Counted from the stretch's first letter, positions 19,701-27,844 are shown. The stretch is DNA of 64,000 nt from Sphingobacterium paludis (GCF_004364125.1 NZ_SNZV01000007.1:248001-312000), one strand, 5' to 3'. Notes: a model not told the origin generated them from the letters alone. Made by a program: numbers and translations.

Positions 19701-20143
19701 ACGAGGTACTCATCTTTCAAATAAGGAGCAATGGCTGCTATAGCCTCATTCTTAGACGTCTGCTTCATTAATTGCAGCACAAAAGCCTTATGCTCCTTAT
19801 CCTGCAAGCGCTCCAGCGCCTGGACAAGCCCCTGGGAAAACTGCTCGCGCAAGCTTTCTTTTCCCTGTTGCATCACGTAAAAACCATACGAATTAGCAGC
19901 ATAGGTAATCGGCACATTCTCCAGCGAGTTCCCGCTCATTCCAGTTAATAAATTGGCTATATCTTCTGCCGAGAAACCTTCCAGTTCTTTCATCGCGGCC
20001 AGAAATTTTGCTTGTTCTTCTGCCGGCTGTTGTGCCAGCACATCGGCTATTTTAGTCACCGAAGTTCTGTTCGCAGGCTGTTGCGCATAGGCTGCCACCT
20101 GCAGGAACAACAGTGCAGATAATGTATTAAATACTTTCTTCAT
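16751..20143 (-). CDS. Secreted HEAT-repeat protein with two DUF1080 (3-keto-disaccharide hydrolase-type) domains
   Basis: 1130 residues with a signal peptide (VAAYAQQ). About residues 60-680 are alpha-helical HEAT-like repeats, rich in Ala/Leu/Lys, of the form PLLxxLK...A..AL. Two tandem DUF1080 domains follow, at about 690-915 (GFVSLFNGKDLTGWKGL, AGIYLRGTPQVQIWD, WNTFKIRMQGEKVSVWLNGE) and 925-1130 (GFEMLFDGNNLDKW, GVGIRTP, WNSQEIRVQGNKIKVTLNG). DUF1080 is a concanavalin-like fold; characterised members cleave 3-keto-glycosides. The preceding Gfo/Idh oxidoreductase gene, 12 bases upstream in the operon, fits a glycoside 3-oxidation and cleavage scheme. The substrate is not known. Confidence 0.88.
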   Translation of the reverse strand: MKKVFNTLSALLFLQVAAYAQQPANRTSVTKIADVLAQQPAEEQAKFLAAMKELEGFSAEDIANLLTGMSGNSLENVPITYAANSYGFYVMQQGKESLREQFSQGLVQALERLQDKEHKAFVLQLMKQTSKNEAIAAIAPYLKDEYLVDKAALALNGVRTPEAINALSSALQDASSEKIAKAIVSALGDLRSKNDEAAITATLKQYDDENFQRGVYTALSKIADPKSAPVLLNKLKAVNYSFDKTNIGGLTLDYAHNLLREGNQRLALSVANTVMKGAAAQGSATLQAGALGLLVEINPTKARKQLLKAALSDNALYRSTALSLLSEKPSAAESKKLVAALKSASPDVQESIFRYLAETGDKASIAALQNRLPIIQDTHAKIAALNALSSLGGTENAGMLIGEIKTADEATVEAITALLLSSKDPQTVPLITKALPSADTKTQFVLLDILSKRTDASASKAVLPLVASADAPVKQAALKALPTVAQPDDFEALVQLLSATPAADAAYVQQALVMVLHASPDKEAKIQRLAANISRSSAPSAANYFPVFAGVGGAEAMRAVQNYLPNEGLKAQALQSLAAWSNPEVLPTLIALSRTEKADHFATLFGGLVKQINASDHTAAQKTLYLKDAFAWAQNAAQKRQVLASLQATETYQAMIFASQFLDDAELKAAATNTAMNIAMDNPDFVGADVRNILEKAMANLSGSESSYLREAIVRHLAEMPKGEGFVSLFNGKDLTGWKGLVDDPIKRSKMSAKVLAERQAAADKQMRESWKAVNGDLVFSGHGDNIATVKQYGDFEMLVDWKLDPNGKEPDAGIYLRGTPQVQIWDISRTDVGAQVGSGGLYNNAKNPKDPSKVADNALGEWNTFKIRMQGEKVSVWLNGELVVDNVTLENYWDRSQPIFPIEQIELQAHGSQVWYRDIYLKELPRKEVYSLSDAEKKEGFEMLFDGNNLDKWTETSAYEINPEGFIRANPDAKFGKNLYTKEEFADFVYRFDFKLTPGANNGVGIRTPIEGDAAYVGTEIQILDNDADVYKNLKTYQYHGSAYGIIPAKRTAMKPIGEWNSQEIRVQGNKIKVTLNGVIILDGDLAEASKNGTLDGKNHPGLKNTKGHIGFLGHGSEVFLRNIRIQRL

Positions 20144-20155
20144 TTTTTAGATGGG

Positions 20156-21424
20156 TTAGATGGTCCAAGGCCCTCGCATAGGTTGATTAATCAAACGGTT
20201 GGCACCTTCATCGTTTACAAATTCCTGTTTTTGCGAGTCAAAATGTAATGTACGGTTTAGACGCAAAGCAGCGAGTCCCAAGTTTACAAGCGTGGCCGAA
20301 TAATAGCCATTCTGTTCATTCAATGCAAATTTTTGGCGGGTGCGGCAGGCTTCTACGAAGTCCGTAACCTGAGCCGCAGGTTCGGGATATTGAGATAATT
20401 TGCGCTCCATGTCCGGGATATCGGAAACAAAGCCTTTATAGAGCTTCCCTTTCGGTCCTTCTATATAGGCCTGCCCTTCCTCTGTGCCCGCACCATCCAA
20501 GATAATCTGGCAGCCATCAGCATAGGTATAAGTAATCTTACGCCAGGTCCCTACGGCATCGTAATGTTGCTGCGGTGCGTCGACCTCTACTTTGATCGGG
20601 CTTTCCTCGTCTTTGCCTAAAAAGTATTGCACAGGGTCTAAATAATGTTGCCCCATATCGCCTAAACCGCCTCCATCATAATCCCAGTAGCCTCTAAACG
20701 TCGTGTGCACGCGATGTTGGCTATATGGCTTATACGCAGCCGGCCCTAACCACATATCATAATCCAGCTCTTTCGGAGCCTGTTCAATCGGAAGATTCTC
20801 TTTCCCAACCCAGTAAAATTTCCAGTCGAAGCCGGTATGTTTACTGATGGTAACCTTTAATGGCCATCCCAACATACCTGTATCGACAAGTTTTTTGATT
20901 TTTTTCACAGGCACGTTCATGCCGTAAAAATTGGCATCAAAACGAAACCAAGTATTTAGCCTAAAAATATTGCCATGTTGCGCTATCGCTTCTTTTACTT
21001 TTTTTCCTTCACCAATAGTCCGTGTCATCGGTTTTTCACACCATATATCTTTCCCGGAACGTGCAGCTTCCACAGCCATAATACCGTGCCAGTGCGGGGG
21101 AGTTGCAATATGCACAATATCGACTTCCGGATTCTGGATCAACTCGCGGTAATCATGGTGTTCTTTTACTCCACCCCCGAGCTCCTTTTGCGCGAGCGCT
21201 AAGTGGCGGGTGTCCACATCACAAATCGCGACAGTCTTTGTACCGGCGTATCCAAAATGTCCACGGCCCATAGATCCCGTGCCAATAACACCTTTTGTTA
21301 AATGATCACTCGGAGCCAGAAAGCCGTTACCACCCAGCACGTGGCGGGGCACGATGGTAAACGCAGCGGCTCCAATCAACGTCTTTCTGATGAAATCACG
21401 CCGTGAAGTGTTTTGTTCTTTCAT
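20156..21424 (-). CDS. Gfo/Idh/MocA family oxidoreductase, Tat-exported
   Basis: 422 residues beginning with a twin-arginine leader (SRRDFIRKTLIGAAAF), so it is probably exported with its NAD(P) cofactor. The Rossmann fold is at about 38-160 (GVIGTGSMGRGHFGYAG, then the family motif WCEKPMTRT), followed by the C-terminal substrate domain (GYWDYDGGGLGDMGQHYLD with the usual His). Family members oxidise or reduce sugar hydroxyls; in Bacteroidota those paired with DUF1080 proteins are proposed to make 3-keto-sugars. It lies between the DeoR regulator and the DUF1080 gene, all on the minus strand with gaps of 30 and 12 bases. Confidence 0.9.
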   Translation of the reverse strand: MKEQNTSRRDFIRKTLIGAAAFTIVPRHVLGGNGFLAPSDHLTKGVIGTGSMGRGHFGYAGTKTVAICDVDTRHLALAQKELGGGVKEHHDYRELIQNPEVDIVHIATPPHWHGIMAVEAARSGKDIWCEKPMTRTIGEGKKVKEAIAQHGNIFRLNTWFRFDANFYGMNVPVKKIKKLVDTGMLGWPLKVTISKHTGFDWKFYWVGKENLPIEQAPKELDYDMWLGPAAYKPYSQHRVHTTFRGYWDYDGGGLGDMGQHYLDPVQYFLGKDEESPIKVEVDAPQQHYDAVGTWRKITYTYADGCQIILDGAGTEEGQAYIEGPKGKLYKGFVSDIPDMERKLSQYPEPAAQVTDFVEACRTRQKFALNEQNGYYSATLVNLGLAALRLNRTLHFDSQKQEFVNDEGANRLINQPMRGPWTI

Positions 21425-21454
21425 TTTTAATAGTTAGTATAATTAGCTTCCAAT

Positions 21455-22213
21455 CTAGCAAATTTTATACACAATACCTAAATTGTCACATAATTGTTGA
21501 TATTTTCCTGGTATTGCATCGCTAATCAGCATATCTATCTTGCCGAAACTAGATATCTTACCTAAACTTTTGCAGTCGAATTTCGATGAATCAGCCAATA
21601 CAATCACTTGGTGTGCCGACTCTATCATTTTTCTATTTAGCAAAGCTTCTTGCGCGCTAGTTGTTGTGATACCAAACTCGGCATCAATGCCGTCTACGCC
21701 TAAAAAAAGTTTCGAACAGAAAAAGTCACCTAACAACGCCTCGGCATGGCTTCCCATAATAGAAGCGGATGTCTTTCGTACAGGACCTCCCAACTGTATC
21801 ACCTCTACTGTTTCGTGTTTTATAAGCTCCATCGTAACATTGATAGCCGAAGTGATGACCGTAAGTCGTTCCTGCGGAACAATCGCCTGCGCGAAAAACT
21901 GCATCGTAGTGCCCGACGCGATAATGATCGAGTCGTTAGGCTCAACTAATTTCGCAGCTTCCATGCCAATACGCTCTTTAGCGGCTGCATGCAATTGCGC
22001 TTTCTCGTTAATGGATCGGTCTTTCTGATAGGGATTCACACTCGTCGCACCGCCATGGGTGCGCAATAACATCTGTTCATCTTCTAAAAATTGCAAGTCT
22101 TTCCGGATCGTTACCGATGAAACTTTCAGCTCGTCACAAAGGCTGACAACGGAAACATGACCTTCCTTTTCTATTCTTCGAATGATAAATTGATGCCGCT
22201 CTACATTGTTCAT
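21455..22213 (-). CDS. DeoR/GlpR family transcriptional regulator
   Basis: 252 residues. The N-terminal winged helix (about 3-58: GHVSVVSLCDELKVSSVTIR then RTHGGA) is the DeoR signature. A phosphosugar-sensing ISOCOT domain (about 75-235) carries IIIASGTTM, ITSAINV and LADSSKF. It is divergent from glpD-glpK-glpF across 127 bases, the usual place for a GlpR that senses glycerol-3-phosphate, yet it is also the first gene of the operon encoding the Gfo/Idh and DUF1080 proteins. It may control both directions. The effector is inferred, not seen. Confidence 0.9.
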   Translation of the reverse strand: MNNVERHQFIIRRIEKEGHVSVVSLCDELKVSSVTIRKDLQFLEDEQMLLRTHGGATSVNPYQKDRSINEKAQLHAAAKERIGMEAAKLVEPNDSIIIASGTTMQFFAQAIVPQERLTVITSAINVTMELIKHETVEVIQLGGPVRKTSASIMGSHAEALLGDFFCSKLFLGVDGIDAEFGITTTSAQEALLNRKMIESAHQVIVLADSSKFDCKSLGKISSFGKIDMLISDAIPGKYQQLCDNLGIVYKIC

Positions 22214-22240
22214 ACACCGAATATACGGATTTAGACAAAA

Positions 22241-22312
22241 AACGAAAGGCGAACAAGCTTTTTTATTTCGAAAAGTTTCGTTTGTTTACGTTTTTTAGTA
22301 TTTTTACCTTGC
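22241..22312 (+). promoter_or_regulatory. glpD promoter with TTTCG/CGAAA operator-like repeats
   Basis: TTTG (22281-22284) and TACCTTGC (22305-22312) are 20 bases apart, close to the Bacteroidota -33/-7 pattern. Around the -33 box are repeated CGAAA/TTTCG elements: ACGAAAGG (22242-22249) and the palindrome-like TTTCGAAAAGTTTCG (22266-22280). DeoR-family GlpR proteins bind TTCG/CGAA-containing operators, so these are candidate sites for the divergent regulator. Confidence 0.5.
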
Positions 22313-22340
22313 AATACAATAAATAACGAAAGAAATCAAA

Positions 22341-23906
22341 ATGAAATTTACACGAAGTGAAGCCATTGGCGCAGTTGAGGAAAGAGCAGATTGGGATATT
22401 GTCATCATTGGCGGTGGAGCGACTGGCTTAGGTATAGCGGTAGATGCTGCCGCTCGTGGCTATAAAACATTGTTACTAGAAAAATATGATTTTGCCAAAG
22501 GCACGTCCAGCAAAAGCACCAAATTGGTGCATGGCGGTGTACGCTACCTAGCAAATGGCGATGTGAAGCTGGTATTTTCTGCGCTAAAAGAACGTGGGCT
22601 TATCTTCAAAAATGCGCCTCATGTCTCTTTCGTCCAGAGCTTTGTTATCCCCTCCTACTCCTTCTTTAGCAAAATGAAATTTCTTATCGGGCTAAAGCTG
22701 TACGACTGGATGGCCGGGAAACTTCGAATTGGTAAATCCAGCTTGCTCAGTAAAAATGATGTGCTCGCAAAACTTCCTAAAATAAAAACCAAAGGTTTGC
22801 AGGGTGGCATCCTGTATTACGATGGGCAATTTGACGACGCCCGCCTGGCCATAAATTTGGCACAGACGGCAGCTGAACAAGGTGCGACCGTGCTCAATTA
22901 CGCTGACGTAATGGCCATCACAAAAGATGAAAGTAATATTGTCAATGGCCTACACTTTAAAGATAGCCAAAGCGGAAAAGATTACCGTATAAAAGCAAAG
23001 GCCGTCATCAATGCAACAGGGATATTTGTAGACGAAATCCTGAAACTGGACAGTGCCGAACATAAAAATTTAGTACGACCTAGCCAAGGCGCCCACATCG
23101 TAATCGATAAAAAATTCCTCGGAGACCAAGATGCCTTGATGATACCCGAAACGAGTGATGGTCGCGTGCTTTTCGGCGTACCTTGGCACGGCATGGTATT
23201 GCTCGGTACAACGGACACGCCGCTCAATGCGCATCAGATTGAACCACGTCCGCTAGAAGATGAGATAAATTTTATTCTAAATACTGCACATGCATATTTA
23301 GAAGGTGCGCCCACCCGTGCCGATATTAAAAGTATATTTGCTGGTTTGCGTCCTTTGGCGGCTCCGACAAATGGCGATAGCAGCAGCACCAAGGAAATTT
23401 CTCGCGACCATAAGCTAATTAAAAGCGCATCCGGAATGATAACCATTACCGGTGGCAAATGGACTACCTACCGCAAAATGGGTGAAGAGACTGTTGACCT
23501 CGCTATCCGTAGCGCAAACTTGACGCCAGCAACCTGCAAAACGCAATCGCTTCACGTGCACGGCTACAGCCAAGAGAAACACGATGGTCACTGGCAAGTG
23601 TATGGCGCTGACTTGGCGCATATTCAGCAGTTGATAAAGAACGATGCCCGTTTGGCCGAAAAAATTCACCCTGCTTATGACTTCCGCCTGGCCGAGGTGG
23701 TTTGGGCATGTCAGCACGAAATGATCTGTAAGGTCGAAGATTTCTTAGCGCGCCGCATTCGGCTGCTCCTACTCGATGCAAAAGCCTCTTGGCAAGCAGC
23801 CCCAGCGGTAGCGAAACTTATGGCCGAACAACTTGGAAAAGACGAGCAATGGGTCAAAAATGAATTGACAGACTATGAGCAACTCGTTCAACGATACAGT
23901 ATATAA
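22341..23906 (+). CDS. glpD: Glycerol-3-phosphate dehydrogenase (FAD, respiratory)
   Basis: 521 residues, normal for GlpD. It oxidises sn-glycerol-3-phosphate to dihydroxyacetone phosphate at the membrane, passing electrons to quinone. The FAD-binding GxGxxG is in VIIGGGATGLGIAVDAA (about 20-38), followed by the family motif GTSSKSTKLVHGGVRYL (about 54-70). The middle segment ends with IFAGLRPLAA, and ITGGKWTTYRKM (about 370) is the second FAD contact. A C-terminal helical domain follows. It is first in the glpD-glpK-glpF operon, with a 39-base gap to glpK. Confidence 0.96.
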   Translation: MKFTRSEAIGAVEERADWDIVIIGGGATGLGIAVDAAARGYKTLLLEKYDFAKGTSSKSTKLVHGGVRYLANGDVKLVFSALKERGLIFKNAPHVSFVQSFVIPSYSFFSKMKFLIGLKLYDWMAGKLRIGKSSLLSKNDVLAKLPKIKTKGLQGGILYYDGQFDDARLAINLAQTAAEQGATVLNYADVMAITKDESNIVNGLHFKDSQSGKDYRIKAKAVINATGIFVDEILKLDSAEHKNLVRPSQGAHIVIDKKFLGDQDALMIPETSDGRVLFGVPWHGMVLLGTTDTPLNAHQIEPRPLEDEINFILNTAHAYLEGAPTRADIKSIFAGLRPLAAPTNGDSSSTKEISRDHKLIKSASGMITITGGKWTTYRKMGEETVDLAIRSANLTPATCKTQSLHVHGYSQEKHDGHWQVYGADLAHIQQLIKNDARLAEKIHPAYDFRLAEVVWACQHEMICKVEDFLARRIRLLLLDAKASWQAAPAVAKLMAEQLGKDEQWVKNELTDYEQLVQRYSI

Positions 23907-23945
23907 ATAGCACAGAGTTAAAGAATACCACATAAACCAGTAAGC

Positions 23946-25442
23946 ATGAAAAAAGAGTTTATTTTAGCGTTGGATCAGGGCACCACCAGCTCACGCGCAA
24001 TCTTGTTTAATAAAGAGGGTAAGATTGAAAACGTTGCGCAAAAAGAATTTACGCAGATTTTCCCGAAGTCGGGTTGGGTGGAACACAACGCACAAGAGAT
24101 TTGGTCTACACAATTGGCGGTGCTCACCGAGGTGATCGCCCAATCGAAAGTAAAGCTGGACGAGATAAAAGCAATCGGCATCACCAATCAACGGGAAACC
24201 ACGGTCGTATGGAATAAGAAAACCGGAGAACCCATCCATAACGCTATTGTATGGCAAGACCGCCGGACGGCAGAATACTGCCAAGCAATAGCAGAAAGAG
24301 GGCTTGCCGACACTATTCAACAAAAAACAGGCCTTCTTATCGATGCCTATTTCTCTGCTTCAAAAATAAATTGGATGCTTACCCACGTGGAGGGTGCCCG
24401 AGAACTCGCAGAGAAAGGCGAACTGGCCTTCGGAACGATAGACTCTTGGTTGGTGTACAACCTGACCAGCGGCAAGAAACACATTACAGACGTCACCAAT
24501 GCCTCGCGCACGCTGCTCTATAATATCCATACCTTATCATGGGATGAAGAATTGCTCGCTATCTTCGATATTCCGGCATCTATGCTCCCCACTGTGTGTA
24601 GCAGTTCGGAGATTTATGGCGAAACCAGCACAGAACTGGGCAGCCGTCCCATCCCGATTGCTGGTATAGCCGGCGATCAACAGGCGGCGCTCTTCGGGCA
24701 GCTCTGCACGCAGGAAGGCATGGCGAAAAACACCTACGGAACAGGCTGTTTTTTATTAATGAATATCGGAAACAAACCCGTCATCTCCACCCATAAATTG
24801 GTGACAACCATAGCCTGGAAAATTGGAGACGAGGTACAGTACGCATTGGAAGGCAGCATATTCATTGCTGGCGCCGTGGTACAATGGCTGCGGGATGAGT
24901 TGGGCATTGTTAGGCATGCGCGTGATATTGAAGCGTTGGCTACGAAGGTCGATACCACCGAAGGCGTATATGTTGTACCCGCTTTTTCCGGTCTCGGCGC
25001 TCCACATTGGAATGCCGATGCAAGGGGTACCATTTTAGGTTTGTCCAGAGGCTCAAACGATGCCCATATAGCGCGAGCTGCACTCGAAAGCATTGCTTAT
25101 CAAACCTATGATATCCTACAAGCTATGGAGAAAGATTCCAAAGCCCCCATTAAAGAGCTGCGTGTAGATGGCGGAGCAACGCAAAACAACTTCGTGATGC
25201 AATTTCAGGCGAATCTTCTTAAAACAAATGTCGTACGTCCAGCCATTACTGAAACTACCGCCCTTGGGGCGGCATTCTTAGCGGGCCTGGCAGTAGGTTT
25301 TTGGGAAGATATTGATCACCTAAAAACCTTATGGCAGGAAGATAAAACGTTCACCTTCCATGAGCAGGATGATTATAGCCAGCAGCTGAGGGAATGGAAA
25401 AGGGCAACAGAGACTGTTAAATTCTGGGCAAACTACAAATAG
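23946..25442 (+). CDS. glpK: Glycerol kinase
   Basis: 498 residues. FGGY-family kinase that phosphorylates glycerol with ATP. The N-terminal phosphate loop [15 protein letters not shown] (about 6-20), substrate segment [13 protein letters not shown] signature region (about 363-384) and C-terminal ATP site [18 protein letters not shown] (about 401-418) are all present, and length is exactly that of bacterial GlpK. It lies between glpD and glpF on one transcript. Confidence 0.97.
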   Translation: MKKEFILALDQGTTSSRAILFNKEGKIENVAQKEFTQIFPKSGWVEHNAQEIWSTQLAVLTEVIAQSKVKLDEIKAIGITNQRETTVVWNKKTGEPIHNAIVWQDRRTAEYCQAIAERGLADTIQQKTGLLIDAYFSASKINWMLTHVEGARELAEKGELAFGTIDSWLVYNLTSGKKHITDVTNASRTLLYNIHTLSWDEELLAIFDIPASMLPTVCSSSEIYGETSTELGSRPIPIAGIAGDQQAALFGQLCTQEGMAKNTYGTGCFLLMNIGNKPVISTHKLVTTIAWKIGDEVQYALEGSIFIAGAVVQWLRDELGIVRHARDIEALATKVDTTEGVYVVPAFSGLGAPHWNADARGTILGLSRGSNDAHIARAALESIAYQTYDILQAMEKDSKAPIKELRVDGGATQNNFVMQFQANLLKTNVVRPAITETTALGAAFLAGLAVGFWEDIDHLKTLWQEDKTFTFHEQDDYSQQLREWKRATETVKFWANYK

Positions 25443-25471
25443 ACTGATTGTAAACTTTAAAACCATATTTT

Positions 25472-26200
25472 ATGACTCCTTTTCTCGCAGAACTTATCGG
25501 AACGGCCGCCATGATCTTATTAGGTGGCGGCGTTGTCGCCAATGTGGTACTCAAAGACACTAAAGGAAATAGTTCAGGTTGGATCGTGATCTGTACGGCA
25601 TGGGCAATGGCTGTATTCGTTGGCGTTACGATCGCAGGCCCTTATAGTGGAGCACACCTCAACTGTGCCGTTACTGTTGCAAATCTTGTTTTGGGGAAGC
25701 TTGACCTCACGACTTCGCTCCTTTATATTGCGGCCCAATTTTTAGGTGCGATGATTGGCGCTTCGCTTGTGTGGCTAGTATACAAAGATCATTTTCAGCG
25801 CACGGAAGACGCTGCCACGAAACAGGCGGTGTTTTGCACATCTCCAGCTATTCGCAACCTTCCGATCAACCTGATCAGTGAAATTGTCGGAACGTTTGTT
25901 TTGATTTTTACGATTCTCCATTTTACGGAGCCAATGATGGGTGACAAAACTCCGATAGGATTAGGCTCTATAGGTGCTATTCCCGTAGCCTTTCTGGTGT
26001 GGGTGATCGGGCTTTCACTTGGCGGGACTACCGGCTATGCGATCAATCCTGCACGTGATCTTGGTCCTCGTATTATGCATGCACTCCTTCCTATCCGCAA
26101 TAAAGCTAGCTTCGATGCCGCATACGCTTGGGTACCCGTCGTCGGGCCAGTAATAGGCGCGCTCTTCGCTGTGCTATCGTATGTTATGATCTACGGATAG
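25472..26200 (+). CDS. glpF: MIP family glycerol/water channel
   Basis: 242 residues, six membrane helices and two half-helices; facilitates glycerol entry for GlpK. The second pore motif is canonical (GYAINPARDLGPR, about 190). The first, normally NPA, reads NCA (SGAHLNCAVTVANL, about 64). GlpF-type context is given by the operon position 29 bases after glpK. The Pro-to-Cys change lies in the pore-lining motif and could alter selectivity or add thiol sensitivity. Confidence 0.92.
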   Translation: MTPFLAELIGTAAMILLGGGVVANVVLKDTKGNSSGWIVICTAWAMAVFVGVTIAGPYSGAHLNCAVTVANLVLGKLDLTTSLLYIAAQFLGAMIGASLVWLVYKDHFQRTEDAATKQAVFCTSPAIRNLPINLISEIVGTFVLIFTILHFTEPMMGDKTPIGLGSIGAIPVAFLVWVIGLSLGGTTGYAINPARDLGPRIMHALLPIRNKASFDAAYAWVPVVGPVIGALFAVLSYVMIYG

Positions 26201-26260
26201 GATGCTATAGTTCGGACGAAAAATGCGTTTTAGATCTTTAGATACCATCGTGTAAAACAC

Positions 26261-26292
26261 TACCGCCCAATCTTTAATGGGATTGGGCGGTA
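26261..26292. terminator. Hairpin after glpF
   Basis: TACCGCCCAATC pairs perfectly with GATTGGGCGGTA around an 8-base loop. It sits between the glp operon and the decayed Rpn fragment, which run convergently. The flanking U-runs are poor on both strands, so termination strength is uncertain. Confidence 0.65.
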
Positions 26293-26304
26293 CAAAAATT
26301 GTCC

Positions 26305-26382
26305 AATACATACGCTTTTGTTCCCATCGTAGTACTCCTTTCCAATTTGTTTTCTACCTCTTGCTCAAGGTCGTAGATTATG
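26305..26382 (-). pseudogene. Remnant duplicate of the Rpn nuclease gene
   Basis: This stretch repeats 26645-26722 at an offset of exactly 340 bases (TTCCCAT.GTAGTACTCCTT and TTTCTACCTCTTGCTCAA). Read on the minus strand it gives LEQEVENKLERSTTMGTK, matching FEQEVETKLGRSTTMGTR of the intact gene, then degenerates. It is a partial tandem copy left downstream of the intact gene. Confidence 0.75.
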
Positions 26383-26415
26383 TTAAAACCTTTACTGCAT
26401 ACAGTTGGCAAAAAA

Positions 26416-27405
26416 CTACGTAAGCTTCTTGATCTCGGAAACCGAAAGACCTATAATATCAGAGATCATCGTTACATCAAAACCGTTCTGCAACATTTTT
26501 CTAGCCGATTCTTTTTTATCCGCTTCTGCTAGCGCGCGCTCCTCTAGCTTACCTTCAAGTTTACCTTCAAGATGCCCTTCAAGTTTACCTTCAAGTTTAC
26601 CTTCAAGACGTCCTTCAAGCTTACCTTCCTGCATAGCTTTGTCTAGTAAATATTCTCTTGTTCCCATAGTAGTACTCCTTCCTAATTTGGTTTCTACCTC
26701 TTGCTCAAAGGTAATGAATAATGTTGTATCTTGAAAACTAACATAGCGCGACAAAAAATCGTAAATACCCTGACGGCTAAGCTTATCCATATCTCGTTTG
26801 ATCATCTCGTCATAAAGATCGTGCTTGATTTGCATCAACTGCTCATCCGTAACATCACGCTGTAAAATCGCCTGGAGTGCCGTAAGAACAACGACAGCGA
26901 ACGGATTGCTATTTGCGCGAAGCGTAACCGCGTCATGATCCAGAATCTTATAGCAATTAAACCTATACTGCAAACTAGTCCCCATAAATTCCTGAACATA
27001 CACCCCCGGTCGATAATCTTTATGACCATCGGCAAGGATAGCTACAGCCGTAACTGGCACATGATACTTATCTGTAATGCGGTAAAAGTATTGGAACATC
27101 CGCGCAGCAAGATCGCCCTTACCCTTGCTAGACTGCACTTCGATATGGCAAAGAACGTACTTCTCGCTACCATCCAACAAATAAACCTTCACTAACTTAT
27201 CGACATAGCGGACGCCACGGTTGTTGACCTGCGGAGGAAAAAGGCTTTCGAACTCCTTATCTAAGTATGCAAAACCGCGTTGGAAATCAAAAACCTCCGT
27301 AGCATTAGGAAAGAAAAAGGTAAGAAAATGTGCAAAGGTGTCCTCAATCACGGACTTCCATAACGGATCATCGATACGACGATCGGTTCGTTTCGTTGAG
27401 CTCAT
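26416..27405 (-). CDS. Rpn family recombination-promoting nuclease/putative transposase
   Basis: 329 residues. The N-terminal about 250 residues match the Rpn/PD-(D/E)XK family (DPLWKSVIEDTFAHFLTFFFP; CHIEVQSSKGKGDLAARMFQYFYRI with the E-x-Q catalytic element; GVYVQEF). Rpn proteins nick DNA and promote RecA-independent recombination. Residues about 270-306 are nine or so four-residue repeats (GKLE/GRLE/GHLE), likely a charged coiled coil, encoded by a 12-base DNA repeat. A short C-terminal tail (ARKMLQNGFDVTMISDIIGLS) resembles a recurrent Rpn-tail motif. It is monocistronic, with a decayed partial copy just downstream. Confidence 0.88.
   Translation of the reverse strand: MSSTKRTDRRIDDPLWKSVIEDTFAHFLTFFFPNATEVFDFQRGFAYLDKEFESLFPPQVNNRGVRYVDKLVKVYLLDGSEKYVLCHIEVQSSKGKGDLAARMFQYFYRITDKYHVPVTAVAILADGHKDYRPGVYVQEFMGTSLQYRFNCYKILDHDAVTLRANSNPFAVVVLTALQAILQRDVTDEQLMQIKHDLYDEMIKRDMDKLSRQGIYDFLSRYVSFQDTTLFITFEQEVETKLGRSTTMGTREYLLDKAMQEGKLEGRLEGKLEGKLEGHLEGKLEGKLEERALAEADKKESARKMLQNGFDVTMISDIIGLSVSEIKKLT
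26552..26630. repeat. 12-base minisatellite inside the Rpn gene
   Basis: On the plus strand the unit is about TTTACCTTCAAG, repeated in tandem with small variants (CTTACC, ATGCCC, ACGTCC). Each unit encodes four residues (G-K/R/H-L-E) on the minus strand, so gain or loss of units changes protein length without frameshift. Confidence 0.85.
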
Positions 27406-27697
27406 ACAATTTGTTATAAATGGTTACTACCCCAAATATAAATGAAAAAGATATATGAAACTAATATTTTTAGCACAAACCATTAAATACATAGCCCTCC
27501 CGGCCAACGCGAGTGGAAAAATAGTTTTAAGGTATTTTTGAAAAACTAGAAATAAAGGAGCTTTTGCCGTGATAAAACTATTGTGGGACTCTTTTTGTTA
27601 TTAAGGAAATAAATTGACATGAAGCCGCTACTGGTTTAGGGAGGGTTTGTTCAAACTGAACCTTACAGCTTCAATGAAGGATACAAAAAAAACGTAG

Positions 27698-27844
27698 ATG
27701 AGGAAAGCATTTTTCGGCGTATTGAACAAGATAAATAAGGCGGCTTTGCCCAAACTGAGCCAAAAAGATCCAGCTAAATTGAGTAAATGGCAGCAGGCCA
27801 TATTGGCCTACCGCTATTATGTACTTACTCAATCGTTGGATTGA
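27698..27844 (+). CDS. 48-residue basic small protein, widespread-type Bacteroidota ORF
   Basis: Short frame from ATG 27698 to TGA 27842-27844. The protein starts MRKAFFGVLNKINKA, continues ALPKLSQKDPAKLSKWQQ and ends in AILAYRYYVLTQSLD. It is basic and amphipathic, and resembles a family of 40-55-residue Bacteroidota proteins with the pattern lxxxNKxxLPxxxxKDxxKLxKxQxAIxAyRxxVxxxxLD, often mis-annotated as SsrA-binding protein. That resemblance is from memory. It ends 16 bases inside the convergent mscS-type gene. The function is unknown. Confidence 0.65.
   Translation: MRKAFFGVLNKINKAALPKLSQKDPAKLSKWQQAILAYRYYVLTQSLD

Noticed and set aside
26405-26734. Plus-strand ORF with SSLPSSLPSR repeats
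   Set aside because: Antisense reading of the GKLE minisatellite in the Rpn gene.
27406-27697. Gene or RNA in the space before the small ORF
   Set aside because: No frame or clear fold is seen. A TATATTTG on the minus strand (plus 27433-27440) could be the Rpn -7 box but lacks a placed -33 box.
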